Assembly: GCF_030816615.1 (NCBI RefSeq)
Contig: NZ_JAUSYD010000001.1
Location: 5,416,501 to 5,480,500 of the forward strand
Reading direction: 5' to 3'
Length of the DNA stretch: 64,000 nt
Source: Streptomyces sp. B1I3
GTDB lineage: Bacteria; Actinomycetota; Actinomycetes; Streptomycetales; Streptomycetaceae
The notes beneath the pieces were generated by a model. The model was not told where the DNA came from and did no database searches. It was given only the letters and a program-made list of their open reading frames with translations. The translations under genes were made by a program, and so were the position numbers. Below are positions 52,901-61,349 of this stretch, piece by piece; the stretch's first letter is position 1; every line of letters starts with the position of its first letter.

Positions 52901-53254
52901 ATGACCGACAGCATCGACCTCGGCCCCGAGGACCTCAAGATCGTCACGCTGGCACGCAGCGTCCGTGCCCGCAACGGAGTGCCGGAGGGCGCGGCGGTCC
53001 GGGACGAGACAGGACGTACGTACGCCGCGGGCACCGTGGAGCTGGAGTCGCTGAAGCTCAGCGCACTGCAGACCGCCGTCGCCATGGCGGTGGCCGGCGG
53101 TGCCACGTCCCTGGAGGCGGCGGCCGTCGTCTCCCAGGCCACGACCCCCTCGGACGCGGACCGCGCGGCCGTGCGGGACCTCGGCGGCCCGGAGACGCCC
53201 GTGCTGCTCGCCGGGCCCGACGGGACGCCTCGCGTGCAGGTGACCGCGGGCTGA
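52901..53254 (+). CDS. Cytidine deaminase-fold protein lacking the zinc site
   Basis: 117-residue protein that aligns with cytidine deaminases in its first half (IVTLARSVRARNGVPEGAAV, GRTYAAGTVELESLKLSALQ) and sits just upstream of era, where cdd is found in many bacteria. The catalytic motifs are absent: where CDA has C-A-E it reads SALQTAVAMAVA, and the PCGxC segment reads TPVLLAGPDGTP. There is not one cysteine in the protein. It cannot deaminate by the known mechanism; it may bind nucleosides or be structural. ATG 52901 follows TATGCT (52889-52894) by 6 bases, so it is probably leaderless. Confidence 0.82.
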   Translation: MTDSIDLGPEDLKIVTLARSVRARNGVPEGAAVRDETGRTYAAGTVELESLKLSALQTAVAMAVAGGATSLEAAAVVSQATTPSDADRAAVRDLGGPETPVLLAGPDGTPRVQVTAG

Positions 53255-53416
53255 GACGGGGTGTCCGTCCCTCCGCGCGGGAGCCGTCCGGGAGTCCTCG
53301 GGGGGAGCCTTCCCGGGGCCCTCGGGGAGTCCTGCGGGAGATTTCCGGGAGATCTCCGGGAGGACGAAGCGCCCTGCTGTGCATCGGCGCCGCCGGGATC
53401 GGGGAGAATGGGCGCC

Positions 53417-54382
53417 ATGAGCGCTCGACCGAACACAGAAGCTGCTGCGGAGCAGGCGGAGAACAACGCCCCCCACCGGGCCGGCTTCGCCTGCTTCGTG
53501 GGCCGCCCCAACGCGGGCAAGTCCACCCTCACGAACGCTCTGGTCGGTCAGAAGGTGGCGATCACCTCCAACCGCCCCCAGACCACCAGGCACACCGTTC
53601 GGGGCATCGTGCACCGTCCGGACGCACAGCTGATCCTGGTGGACACACCTGGTCTCCACAAGCCGCGCACGCTGCTCGGAGAGCGGCTGAACGACGTCGT
53701 GCGGACCACCTGGGCCGAGGTCGACGTCATCGGCTTCTGCCTGCCCGCCGACCAGAAGCTCGGCCCCGGCGACACGTTCATCATCAAGGAACTCGCCGGG
53801 ATCAAGAAGACCCCGAAGATCGCGATCGTCACCAAGACCGACCTGGTCGACTCCAAGGCGCTCGCCGAGCAGTTGCTGGCCGTCTCCCGCCTCGGCGAGG
53901 AGCTCGGCTTCGAGTGGGCGGAGATCGTCCCGGTCTCGGCGGTCAAGGATCAGCAGGTCGGTCTCCTGGCCGATCTGATCGCCCCGCTGCTCCCCGAGAG
54001 CCCGCCGCTCTACCCGGAGGGCGACCTCACCGACGAGCCCGAGATGGTCATGGTCGCGGAGCTGATCCGCGAGGCCGCCCTGGAAGGCGTACGGGACGAG
54101 CTGCCGCACTCCATCGCGGTCGTCGTCGAGGAGATGCTGCCCCGCGAGGACCGCCCGGCGGACAAGCCGCTGCTGGACATCCACGCGAACGTCTACATCG
54201 AGCGGCCGAGCCAGAAGGGCATCATCATCGGCCCGAAGGGCAAGCGGCTGAAGGACGTGGGCACGAAGTCGCGCAAGCACATCGAGGCGCTGCTGGGCAC
54301 GCCCGTCTTCCTGGACCTGCACGTGAAGGTCGCCAAGGACTGGCAACGCGACCCGAAGCAGCTGCGCAAGCTGGGGTTCTAG
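53417..54382 (+). CDS. era: GTPase Era
   Basis: 321-residue GTPase for 16S rRNA processing and 30S assembly. G1 GRPNAGKSTLTNALVG (about residues 29-44), switch I RPQTTRHTVRGIV, G3 LVDTPGLHKPRTLLGERLN, G4 VTKTDLVD and a C-terminal KH domain with GIIIGPKGKRLKDVGTKSRK. ATG 53417 follows GAGAAT by 7 bases; ATG 53408 is 3 codons upstream in frame. A strong terminator follows. Confidence 0.96.
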   Translation: MSARPNTEAAAEQAENNAPHRAGFACFVGRPNAGKSTLTNALVGQKVAITSNRPQTTRHTVRGIVHRPDAQLILVDTPGLHKPRTLLGERLNDVVRTTWAEVDVIGFCLPADQKLGPGDTFIIKELAGIKKTPKIAIVTKTDLVDSKALAEQLLAVSRLGEELGFEWAEIVPVSAVKDQQVGLLADLIAPLLPESPPLYPEGDLTDEPEMVMVAELIREAALEGVRDELPHSIAVVVEEMLPREDRPADKPLLDIHANVYIERPSQKGIIIGPKGKRLKDVGTKSRKHIEALLGTPVFLDLHVKVAKDWQRDPKQLRKLGF

Positions 54383-54386
54383 GGAT

Positions 54387-54417
54387 ACGGAATCCCGGGC
54401 GCGGGCCGGGATTCCGT
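54387..54417 (+). terminator. era terminator
   Basis: Perfect 12-bp stem ACGGAATCCCGG / CCGGGATTCCGT with a 7-base loop, starting 4 bases after the era stop. It may also serve the convergent inhibitor gene. Confidence 0.9.
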
Positions 54418-54461
54418 GCACGTCCCCCATGCGGCGGCCTGTGCGTCCGGGCGCCCGGACG

Positions 54462-54728
54462 CTAGGCACCCTCTTTCAGGACCCGTGAGATCAGCGTCCG
54501 CTGGGCGTCCGTCAGGCGGGGGTCCGCGCAGTGCACCGTCCGGTCACCCACCGTGATCCGGTAGCGGAAGCCGTCCGGCACCCCCGCGGGCGGGCCGTCC
54601 CGGCCGGCGGCGAGCGCCGCATCGGCCAGGGACTCCCACTCCGCGGCGTCGGGCCGTTCCGAGGTGTCGACCTCGCCGTGTCGTGCGATGCCCGCGAATC
54701 CACCGGTCCGGCTCACCTGAATGCGCAT
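54462..54728 (-). CDS. Emfourin-type inhibitor of M4 protease
   Basis: 88-residue protein beginning MRIQVSRTGGFAGIARHGEV with a central acidic helix (ERPDAAEWESLADAALAAG) and FRYRITVGDRTVHCADPRLT. This matches emfourins, small intracellular inhibitors that occur next to genes of protealysin-like M4 proteases. Such a protease gene lies 60 bases upstream in the same operon. ATG 54728 has AGGAG 9 bases upstream. Function assigned by family resemblance plus context. Confidence 0.78.
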   Translation of the reverse strand: MRIQVSRTGGFAGIARHGEVDTSERPDAAEWESLADAALAAGRDGPPAGVPDGFRYRITVGDRTVHCADPRLTDAQRTLISRVLKEGA

Positions 54729-54788
54729 GCGTAGCGGCTCCTGCCCTACCTGTCCGGACGATCCCGGTCCGTATCCGTATCTACCCGT

Positions 54789-55865
54789 TCACCTCGTCGG
54801 CACGCCCACCTCCGACCAGGCCTTCAGGACCGCCTCCGCCTCGTCACCCTCCCCGAACCGGCTCCGGGCCGCGGCGACGGTGCGCTTGGCGAAGTCCGCG
54901 AACGACGCGTCCTGGGCCAGTTCGCCCCCCGTCAGCACGTCGAACCAGATCCGGCCGGCCCGCTCCCAGGCGTTGCCGCCGAGGGCGGTGGCGAGCAGGT
55001 AGAAGGCGCGGTTGGGGATGCCGGAGTTGAGGTGCACCCCGCCGTTGTCCTCCTCCGTCTCGATGTAGTCGTCCATCGAGGCGGGCTGCGGGTCCTTGCC
55101 GAGCACGTCGTCGTCGTACGCGGTGCCCGGGGCCTTCATCGAGCGCAGCGCGACCCCGCTGACCCGCGGCGCCAGCAGCCCCGCGCCGATCAGCCAGTCG
55201 CCCTGTTCCGCGCTCTGGCCGAGCGAGTACTGCTTGACCAGGGAGCCGAAGACGTCGGACATCGATTCGTTGAGCGCGCCCGGCTGGCCCTGGTAGGTCA
55301 GGTTGGCCGTGTACTGGGTCAGTCCGTGCGTCAGTTCGTGGGCGATGACGTCGATGGCGACGGTGAAGTCGAGGAAGATCTCCCCGTCCCCGTCCCCGAA
55401 GACCATCTGCTCGCCGTCGAAGAACGCGTTGTTGTACTTCTCGTCATAGTGCACGGAGCCGATGAGCGGCAGCCCCCTGCCGTCGATCGAACTGCGGCCG
55501 TACTCCGAGAGCAGCAGTTCGAAGGTGGCGCCGAGTCCGGCGTACGCGCGGTTGACGCCGGCGTCCTGGGTGGGCTCGTCGCCCTCGTCGCGGACCTTGC
55601 GGCCGGGCAGGTCCGTGCCGTGGCGGCAGTCGTACAGGGTGCGGTGGGGCTTCGTCGGGACCGGATCGGCGGTGCGTGGGGCGAAGGGCGTCCGGGCCAG
55701 GGCGGTCACACGCCGGTGGTGGCGCCGGGCCCCGTCGGCCTCCAGGGTGCGGCGTGCGGGACCGGCCAGGGCCGGGTCGTCGGCCTGCGACAGTTTGTCG
55801 AGGAGATGGGGCGGCACGATGGTGCAGAAGACGGGCCTGAACCCGTTGTTCGGTCGAGGCTGCAT
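54789..55865 (-). CDS. Protealysin-like M4 zinc metalloprotease, no signal peptide
   Basis: 358-residue thermolysin-family protease. A short protealysin-type propeptide is seen at the start (NNGFRPVFCTIVPPHLLDKL). Zinc ligands HELTH in VIAHELTHGLTQYTANL (about residues 176-193) and the glutamate in GALNESMSDVFGSL (about 200-213), and catalytic His in GGVHLNSGIPNRAFYLLA. There is no signal peptide, so it should stay in the cytosol, matching the co-encoded emfourin-type inhibitor. Start ATG 55865 lacks an obvious ribosome-binding site. Divergent from leuA. Confidence 0.9.
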   Translation of the reverse strand: MQPRPNNGFRPVFCTIVPPHLLDKLSQADDPALAGPARRTLEADGARRHHRRVTALARTPFAPRTADPVPTKPHRTLYDCRHGTDLPGRKVRDEGDEPTQDAGVNRAYAGLGATFELLLSEYGRSSIDGRGLPLIGSVHYDEKYNNAFFDGEQMVFGDGDGEIFLDFTVAIDVIAHELTHGLTQYTANLTYQGQPGALNESMSDVFGSLVKQYSLGQSAEQGDWLIGAGLLAPRVSGVALRSMKAPGTAYDDDVLGKDPQPASMDDYIETEEDNGGVHLNSGIPNRAFYLLATALGGNAWERAGRIWFDVLTGGELAQDASFADFAKRTVAAARSRFGEGDEAEAVLKAWSEVGVPTR

Positions 55866-56008
55866 GCATGCGACTGTGGCACTCCGTCACCGCACTGTCA
55901 CCGCTTGCGACCGTGATTGACGAAATAGAGTGATGAGTCACCGTTTTGCCCCCATGAGTACCCGATCCCGCATACTGATACGGGCCGACGCGGCAGGAAC
56001 CTCTCGGT

Positions 56009-56071
56009 TAGTCTCGTCGCATCATGCGTTTCGGGCTGCTCCTCCTTAGCTGCCGCGGCGAGGGCCTGTAG
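56009..56071 (+). promoter_or_regulatory. leuL: leuA promoter and four-leucine leader peptide
   Basis: TAGTCT at 56009-56014 is a plausible -10 placing transcription start within a few bases of ATG 56024. The 15-codon frame (56024-56071) reads M-R-F-G-L-L-L-L-S-C-R-G-E-G-L-stop with CTG-CTC-CTC-CTT. The sequence word LLLS also ends the leuS leader. It precedes leuA by 85 bases; no T-rich terminator is visible, so control may be through an RNA fold. Confidence 0.8.
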
Positions 56072-56076
56072 TCGTA

Positions 56077-56125
56077 GGCCGACTCCCTCCCCGCGGAGTT
56101 CGCTGGTGCAGCGACCCAGTCGGCC
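56077..56125 (+). promoter_or_regulatory. Structured leuA 5' region (LEU-type element)
   Basis: GGCCGACT (56077-56084) pairs with AGTCGGCC (56118-56125), enclosing a second hairpin CGCTG-GTG-CAGCG (56101-56113). A conserved pseudoknot called the LEU element has been described upstream of actinobacterial leuA; this is a plausible instance, not verified here. Confidence 0.6.
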
Positions 56126-56156
56126 GCCCTGCTGGACCTCAGAGGAGCCGTACGCC

Positions 56157-57965
56157 ATGACTGCCGTAAACCCCGCCCCGAACGCCGTGGACGCCGAGAG
56201 CGCCGCCCCCGTCGGCGGACCCACCCCGGTCACCAACGCGACGCAGCTCCAGAAGCCGTCGGGGATGCCCGTCCACAAGTACCGCGGGTACGAGGCCGTG
56301 GACATCGCCGACCGCACGTGGCCGGACAACCGCATCACCCGGGCGCCCCGCTGGCTCTCCACGGATCTGCGTGACGGCAATCAGGCGCTGATCGACCCGA
56401 TGTCCCCCGCCCGTAAGCGCGAGATGTTCGACCTGCTCGTACGCATGGGCTACAAGGAGATCGAGGTCGGCTTCCCGTCCTCCGGCGAGACCGACTTCGC
56501 GTTCGTGCGCTCCATCATCGAAGAGGGCGCGATCCCCGAGGACGTGACGATCTCCGTCCTGACGCAGGCGCGTGAGGAGCTGATCGAGCGCACTGTCGAA
56601 TCGCTGGTCGGCGCCCGGCGCGCCACCGTCCACCTGTACAACGCCACCGCACCCACCTTCCGCCGCGTGGTCTTCCGCGGATCGAAGGAGGAGGTCAAGC
56701 AGATCGCCGTGGACGGCACCCGGCTGGTCATGGAGTACGCGGACAAGATCCTGGGTGACGAGACGATCTTCGGCTACCAGTACAGCCCGGAGATCTTCAC
56801 CGACACCGAACTGGACTTCGCCCTGGAGGTCTGCGAAGCCGTCTGCGACGTATGGCAGCCCGAGGAGGGCCGCGAGATCATCCTGAACCTGCCCGCCACC
56901 GTGGAGCGTTCGACGCCGTCCACGCACGCGGACCGGTTCGAGTGGATGTCCCGTCACCTGACCCGCCGCGAGCACGTCTGCCTGTCGGTGCACCCGCACA
57001 ACGACCGCGGCACCGCCGTCGCCGCCGCCGAGCTGGCCATCATGGCGGGGGCCGACCGCATCGAGGGCTGCCTGTTCGGGCAGGGCGAGCGCACCGGCAA
57101 CGTCGACCTGGTCACCCTGGGCATGAACCTCTTCTCGCAGGGCGTCGACCCGCAGATCGACTTCTCCCAGATCGACGAGATCCGCCGCACCAGCGAGTAC
57201 TGCAACCAGATGGAGATCCACCCCCGCCACCCCTACGCGGGCGACCTGGTCTACACCGCCTTCTCCGGCTCCCACCAGGACGCCATCAAGAAGGGCTTCG
57301 ACGCCATGGAGGCCGACGCCGCCTCCCAGGGGAAGACCGTCGACGAGATCGAGTGGGCGGTCCCGTACCTGCCGATCGACCCGAAGGACGTCGGCCGCTC
57401 CTACGAGGCCGTCATCCGGGTCAACTCGCAGTCCGGGAAGGGCGGAATCGCCTACGTCCTCAAGAACGACCACAAGCTGGACCTGCCGCGCCGGATGCAG
57501 ATCGAGTTCTCCCGGATCATTCAGGCCAAGACCGACGCCGAGGGCGGCGAGGTCACGCCGTCGCAGATCTGGTCGACCTTCCGGGACGAGTACCTGCCCA
57601 GCCCGGAGAACACCGCGGGTCGATGGGGACGCGTGCAGATCCGCTCGGGCCAGACGACGACCGGCTCCGACGGCCAGGACACGATCACCGTCGAGGCGAC
57701 CGTCGACGGCGCGGACACGGTACTGACCGGCACGGGCAACGGCCCGATCTCCGCGTTCTTCGAAGCGCTGCAGGCCATCGGCATCGACGCCCGTCTGCTG
57801 GATTACACCGAGCACACGATGAGCGAGGGAGCGAGCGCCCAGGCGGCCTCCTACATCGAGTGCGCCATCGACGGCAAGGTGCTGTGGGGCATCGGCATCG
57901 ACGCCAACACCACGCGCGCCTCGCTCAAGGCCGTGGTCTCCGCGGTCAACCGCGCGACCCGCTGA
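56157..57965 (+). CDS. leuA: 2-Isopropylmalate synthase
   Basis: 602-residue enzyme committing 2-ketoisovalerate and acetyl-CoA to leucine. TIM-barrel catalytic domain with STDLRDGNQALIDPM (metal-binding Asp), VEVGFPSSGETDF-like loop, VHPHNDRGTAVAAAEL and GCLFGQGERTGNVDL; then the C-terminal regulatory domain (about residues 480-600) that binds leucine, with LLDYTEHTMSEGASAQAASY. The length marks the long actinobacterial type. ATG 56157 has GAGGAG 9 bases upstream. Preceded by a leucine leader; a terminator follows. Confidence 0.96.
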   Translation: MTAVNPAPNAVDAESAAPVGGPTPVTNATQLQKPSGMPVHKYRGYEAVDIADRTWPDNRITRAPRWLSTDLRDGNQALIDPMSPARKREMFDLLVRMGYKEIEVGFPSSGETDFAFVRSIIEEGAIPEDVTISVLTQAREELIERTVESLVGARRATVHLYNATAPTFRRVVFRGSKEEVKQIAVDGTRLVMEYADKILGDETIFGYQYSPEIFTDTELDFALEVCEAVCDVWQPEEGREIILNLPATVERSTPSTHADRFEWMSRHLTRREHVCLSVHPHNDRGTAVAAAELAIMAGADRIEGCLFGQGERTGNVDLVTLGMNLFSQGVDPQIDFSQIDEIRRTSEYCNQMEIHPRHPYAGDLVYTAFSGSHQDAIKKGFDAMEADAASQGKTVDEIEWAVPYLPIDPKDVGRSYEAVIRVNSQSGKGGIAYVLKNDHKLDLPRRMQIEFSRIIQAKTDAEGGEVTPSQIWSTFRDEYLPSPENTAGRWGRVQIRSGQTTTGSDGQDTITVEATVDGADTVLTGTGNGPISAFFEALQAIGIDARLLDYTEHTMSEGASAQAASYIECAIDGKVLWGIGIDANTTRASLKAVVSAVNRATR

Positions 57966-58023
57966 CGTCCTCCGCCCGCCGGGGGACAAACGTCCGACAG
58001 GGCGCGGATCCCTCCGGTCCACG

Positions 58024-58056
58024 AGCCCCGGCCACCCGTCATGGGGGGCCGGGGTT
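58024..58056 (+). terminator. leuA terminator
   Basis: AGCCCCGGCC (58024-58033) with GGCCGGGGTT (58047-58056), 13-base loop, about 60 bases after the leuA stop. Confidence 0.75.
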
Positions 58057-58197
58057 CGGCCATGTCCGGGTGTTGTGACATCCGGGATGCTGACGTCGCC
58101 ACACACATGTGGCTAACATCACGTCCAACGCGGCAATGTTGCCTGTGGGTACCTCCCGTGCCCGAAGGGCTACGGGGGAGTTACGGAGGTGTACGAC

Positions 58198-58899
58198 GTG
58201 CGGTCGGCCAAAGGACAACGCGCCATGAGACTGCGCGTGTACGGCATCCGTACCGTGTGGGACACCGTCGGTGACGGGGAATTCTTCTGCCCGGGCTGCG
58301 GTGGCGACCGCAACTACCGGCGGCTCAGCGGGCGCCGGCGCTTCACCGTGCTCGGTCTTCCGCTCCGTGCGCGCGGGAGCGCGGGGCCCGTCGTCGAATG
58401 CGCCGCCTGCCGGGCGCACTTCCCGGTCGGCACCCTCGACCACCCCACCACCACACGCTTCTCCACCATGCTGCGCGAGGCTGTGCACACCGTCACCCTC
58501 GCCGTGCTCGCGGCGGGCGGCACCACCTCCCGTACGGTCCTGGAGGCGGCGGCGGCCACCGTCCGCGACGCCGGACTCGACGAGTGCACCCAGGAGCAGC
58601 TCTTCACGATCGTCGAGGTGCTCGCCGCGGACACCGGACCGGAGGGCGCAGACTCCGCGGCCGAGGCCTGCGGCGCCGCCTTCGCCATCGAGCTGCACGA
58701 GGTGCTGGGCCCGCTCGCCCCGCATCTGGCCGCGGCCGGCCGGGAGTCGGTGCTGCTGCAGGGCGCCAGGATCGCGCTCGCCGACGGCCCGTACGGCCAG
58801 GCGGAGCTCGAGGTGCTGAGCACGGTGGGCAGCGCCCTGCAGATCGGTCCCGACGACACGGCGAGGCTGCTCGCCGCCGCGGCGCGTACGCCCTCGTAG
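58198..58899 (+). CDS. Zinc-ribbon plus TerB-like domain protein
   Basis: 233-residue protein. The N-terminal part has a zinc ribbon, CPGCGGDRNYRRL and CAACRAHF, with a hydrophobic link LGLPLRARG. The C-terminal ~130 residues are an all-helical TerB-like domain (MLREAVHTVTLAVLAAGG, RIALADGPYGQAELEVLSTV). Zinc-ribbon/TerB combinations are linked to stress and membrane-associated functions, but the role here is unknown. GTG 58198 has GGAGG 8 bases upstream; GTG 58189 lies inside that site. Upstream (58100-58190) are a TAACAT hexamer and a GGCAATGTTGCC palindrome at 58132-58143. Confidence 0.78.
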   Translation: MRSAKGQRAMRLRVYGIRTVWDTVGDGEFFCPGCGGDRNYRRLSGRRRFTVLGLPLRARGSAGPVVECAACRAHFPVGTLDHPTTTRFSTMLREAVHTVTLAVLAAGGTTSRTVLEAAAATVRDAGLDECTQEQLFTIVEVLAADTGPEGADSAAEACGAAFAIELHEVLGPLAPHLAAAGRESVLLQGARIALADGPYGQAELEVLSTVGSALQIGPDDTARLLAAAARTPS

Positions 58900-59134
58900 G
58901 ACCACCCGCCCACCGCGCCCGGCCGGCGCGGGCGGCTCAGCAGGGCGGCTGCGGGCCCGCGACGCGGACCCGGGGCCCGGGGGGCGCGCCGGTGGTCCGG
59001 GCGGGCACACCGGCCGTGGGGCCCCTTCCCGGGCCGGTTTCCGAGGCCGCGCGCGGTCCTTAGACCCTGTCCGGACGCCAGGTGGTCGTGGGGACCGACG
59101 ACGGGCGGCCCTCCCGGTGGGCGACAATGGGCGC

Positions 59135-59881
59135 ATGAGCTTGTTCCGGGACGACGGCGTCGTGCTGCGTACGCAGAAGCTGGGCGAGGCCGACCGGATC
59201 ATCACGATCCTGACCCGCGGCCACGGCCGGGTGCGCGCCGTCGCGCGCGGTGTGCGCCGTACCAAGTCCAAGTTCGGGGCGCGACTCGAGCCCTTCTCCC
59301 ACGTGGACGTGCAGTTCTTCGCACGCGGCAGCGAACTGATCGGCCGCGGGCTGCCCCTGTGCACGCAGAGCGAGACGATCGCCCCGTACGGCGGCGGCAT
59401 CGTCTCCGACTACGGGCGCTACACCGCGGGCACGGCGATGCTCGAGACCGCCGAACGGTTCACCGACCACGAGGGCGAGCCCGCGGTCCAGCAGTACCTG
59501 CTGCTCGTCGGCGGCCTGCGCACCCTCGCACGCGCCGAGCACGCGCCGAACCTCATCCTGGACGCGTTCCTGCTGCGTTCCCTCGCCGTCAACGGTTACG
59601 CCCCGAGCTTCGACGACTGCGCCAGGTGCGGAATGCCCGGACCGAACCGGTTCTTCTCCGTCGCCGCGGGCGGCGTCATATGCGGGGACTGCCGGGTGCC
59701 CGGCAGCGTCGTACCCTCGGCGGAGGCCGTCGAGCTGCTGAGCGCACTGCTCACCGGTGACTGGGAGACGGCGGACGCGTCCGAGGCGCGTCATGTCAGG
59801 GAGGGGAGCGGGCTCGTGTCCGCCTATCTGCACTGGCATCTGGAGCGCGGCCTGCGCTCGCTGCGGTACGTAGAGAAGTGA
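59135..59881 (+). CDS. recO: DNA repair protein RecO
   Basis: 248-residue recombination mediator that loads RecA with RecR. OB-fold N terminus (FRDDGVVLRTQKLGEADRII, THGRVRAVARGVRRTKSKFG-like stretch), helical middle, and a zinc finger CARCGMPGPNRFF...GVICGDC near residues 165-190. ATG 59135 follows GACAAT (59123-59128) by 6 bases, a leaderless arrangement. uppS follows 22 bases downstream. Confidence 0.94.
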   Translation: MSLFRDDGVVLRTQKLGEADRIITILTRGHGRVRAVARGVRRTKSKFGARLEPFSHVDVQFFARGSELIGRGLPLCTQSETIAPYGGGIVSDYGRYTAGTAMLETAERFTDHEGEPAVQQYLLLVGGLRTLARAEHAPNLILDAFLLRSLAVNGYAPSFDDCARCGMPGPNRFFSVAAGGVICGDCRVPGSVVPSAEAVELLSALLTGDWETADASEARHVREGSGLVSAYLHWHLERGLRSLRYVEK

Positions 59882-59903
59882 CACAGGGAGACGAGAGAAG
59901 CTC

Positions 59904-60731
59904 ATGGCAGTACGCGGGATGCTCGGCGGCCGTAGCCGGCGTGAGTACAAGACCCCCGAGCCGCACCCCTCCGGCGCCACCCCGCCGAGGATCCCCGGCG
60001 AGCTCGTGCCCAAGCACGTCGCCGTCGTGATGGACGGCAACGGTCGCTGGGCCAAGGAGCGGGGCCTCCCGCGCACCGAGGGCCACAAGGTCGGCGAGGG
60101 CGTCGTCATGGACGTCCTCAAGGGCTGCATCGAGATGGGCGTCAAGAACCTCTCGCTGTACGCGTTCTCCACCGAGAACTGGAAGCGTTCGCCGGACGAG
60201 GTGAAGTTCCTGATGAACTTCAACCGGGACGTCATCCGCCGCCGGCGTGACGAGATGGACGAGCTCGGCATCCGCATCCGCTGGGTCGGCCGCATGCCGA
60301 AGCTGTGGAAGTCCGTCGTCCAGGAGCTCCAGGTCGCCCAGGAGCAGACCAAGGACAACGACAGGATGACGCTGTACTTCTGCGTCAACTACGGCGGCCG
60401 GGCCGAGATCGCCGACGCGGCGCAGCGCATCGCGCAGGACGTGGCGGCCGGGAAGCTCGACCCCGCGAAGGTCAACGAGAAGACCTTCGCGAAGTACATC
60501 TACTACCCGGACATGCCGGACGTGGACCTCTTCGTGCGCCCCAGCGGTGAGCAGCGCACGTCCAACTACCTGATCTGGCAGAGCGCGTACGCCGAGATGG
60601 TCTTCCAGGACGTCCTGTGGCCGGACTTCGACCGCCGCGACCTGTGGAGCGCCTGCCTGGAATTCGCCCGGCGCGACCGGCGCTTCGGCGGTGCCGAGGA
60701 AGCGGCACTGGGGCAGGGCCCGGCTGTCTGA
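59904..60731 (+). CDS. uppS: Undecaprenyl/polyprenyl diphosphate synthase (cis-prenyltransferase)
   Basis: 275-residue cis-prenyltransferase making the lipid carrier for wall synthesis. Signature HVAVVMDGNGRWAKERGLP (catalytic Asp; about residues 36-54), GHKVGEGVVMDVLKGCIEMG, YAFSTENWKRS, and the C-terminal DLFVRPSGEQRTSNYLIWQS. Length is normal. Starts 22 bases after recO, a common pairing in actinobacteria. Weak AGAGAAG ribosome-binding sequence. Confidence 0.95.
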   Translation: MAVRGMLGGRSRREYKTPEPHPSGATPPRIPGELVPKHVAVVMDGNGRWAKERGLPRTEGHKVGEGVVMDVLKGCIEMGVKNLSLYAFSTENWKRSPDEVKFLMNFNRDVIRRRRDEMDELGIRIRWVGRMPKLWKSVVQELQVAQEQTKDNDRMTLYFCVNYGGRAEIADAAQRIAQDVAAGKLDPAKVNEKTFAKYIYYPDMPDVDLFVRPSGEQRTSNYLIWQSAYAEMVFQDVLWPDFDRRDLWSACLEFARRDRRFGGAEEAALGQGPAV

Positions 60732-60773
60732 CCCCACCGGTACGATCATGGTCCGTCAGCCAGGGGAGGGGCC

Positions 60774-61307
60774 GTGTCACAGGAACCGGACGTGCACGAA
60801 CGGGAGGCGGTCGAGCTCAAATTCCGGCCGACCTCCCAGGACTGTACGGGCGCGCTGCGGGCGCGCGCCCGGGTCAGCGCGGAGAGCAGGCGCCATCGGC
60901 TTCTCGGCTGTCTCCTGCTGGCGGCGGAGGCGGCGCTTGCGGGTGCTGAGCTGGGGCTCGACGTCGACTTCCCGGTGATCCTGTACGCGCTGGGGTGCGT
61001 CGTAGGCCCGCTGATGTTCCTGACCCCGTGGCTCACGGGCCGCCAGATGTGGGGATACGTCAAGCGGCAGGGCGAGTTCCGGGTGCGGGTGGACGAGGAC
61101 GGCCTGACCGTCGCCATGGACCACTCCAGCGGGACGGTCACCTGGGCCGCGCAGCCCCGTTACGTCGAGACCGGCGAGCTGTTCGTCCTGCTCAGTGACG
61201 ACCGCAACGCCACCGGGATCACCGTGCTGGCCAAGCGCGGCGCCGCCGGCCCGGCCGATGTCGATCGCCTGCGCGCGATGTTCGACCGCCACCTGACACG
61301 GGTCTGA
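60774..61307 (+). CDS. YcxB-like membrane protein
   Basis: 177-residue protein with an N-terminal cytosolic part, two adjacent hydrophobic segments at about residues 42-85 (LLGCLLLAAEAALAG; VILYALGCVVGPLMFLTPWL) and a C-terminal cytosolic domain of YcxB type (EFRVRVDEDGLTVAMDHSSG, WAAQPRYVETGELFVLLSDD). Function unknown. GTG 60774 has GGGGAGGGG upstream. It ends in a hairpin shared with convergent zur. Confidence 0.82.
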   Translation: MSQEPDVHEREAVELKFRPTSQDCTGALRARARVSAESRRHRLLGCLLLAAEAALAGAELGLDVDFPVILYALGCVVGPLMFLTPWLTGRQMWGYVKRQGEFRVRVDEDGLTVAMDHSSGTVTWAAQPRYVETGELFVLLSDDRNATGITVLAKRGAAGPADVDRLRAMFDRHLTRV

Positions 61308-61312
61308 GCGCC

Positions 61313-61349
61313 CCGGAGGCCACCCGGACTACTTCCGGGTGGCCTCCGG
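61313..61349. terminator. Bidirectional terminator overlapping the zur 3' end
   Basis: A 16-bp perfect stem (61313-61328 with 61334-61349), 5-base loop. The last zur codons (61329-61349) form one arm and loop. Confidence 0.88.
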
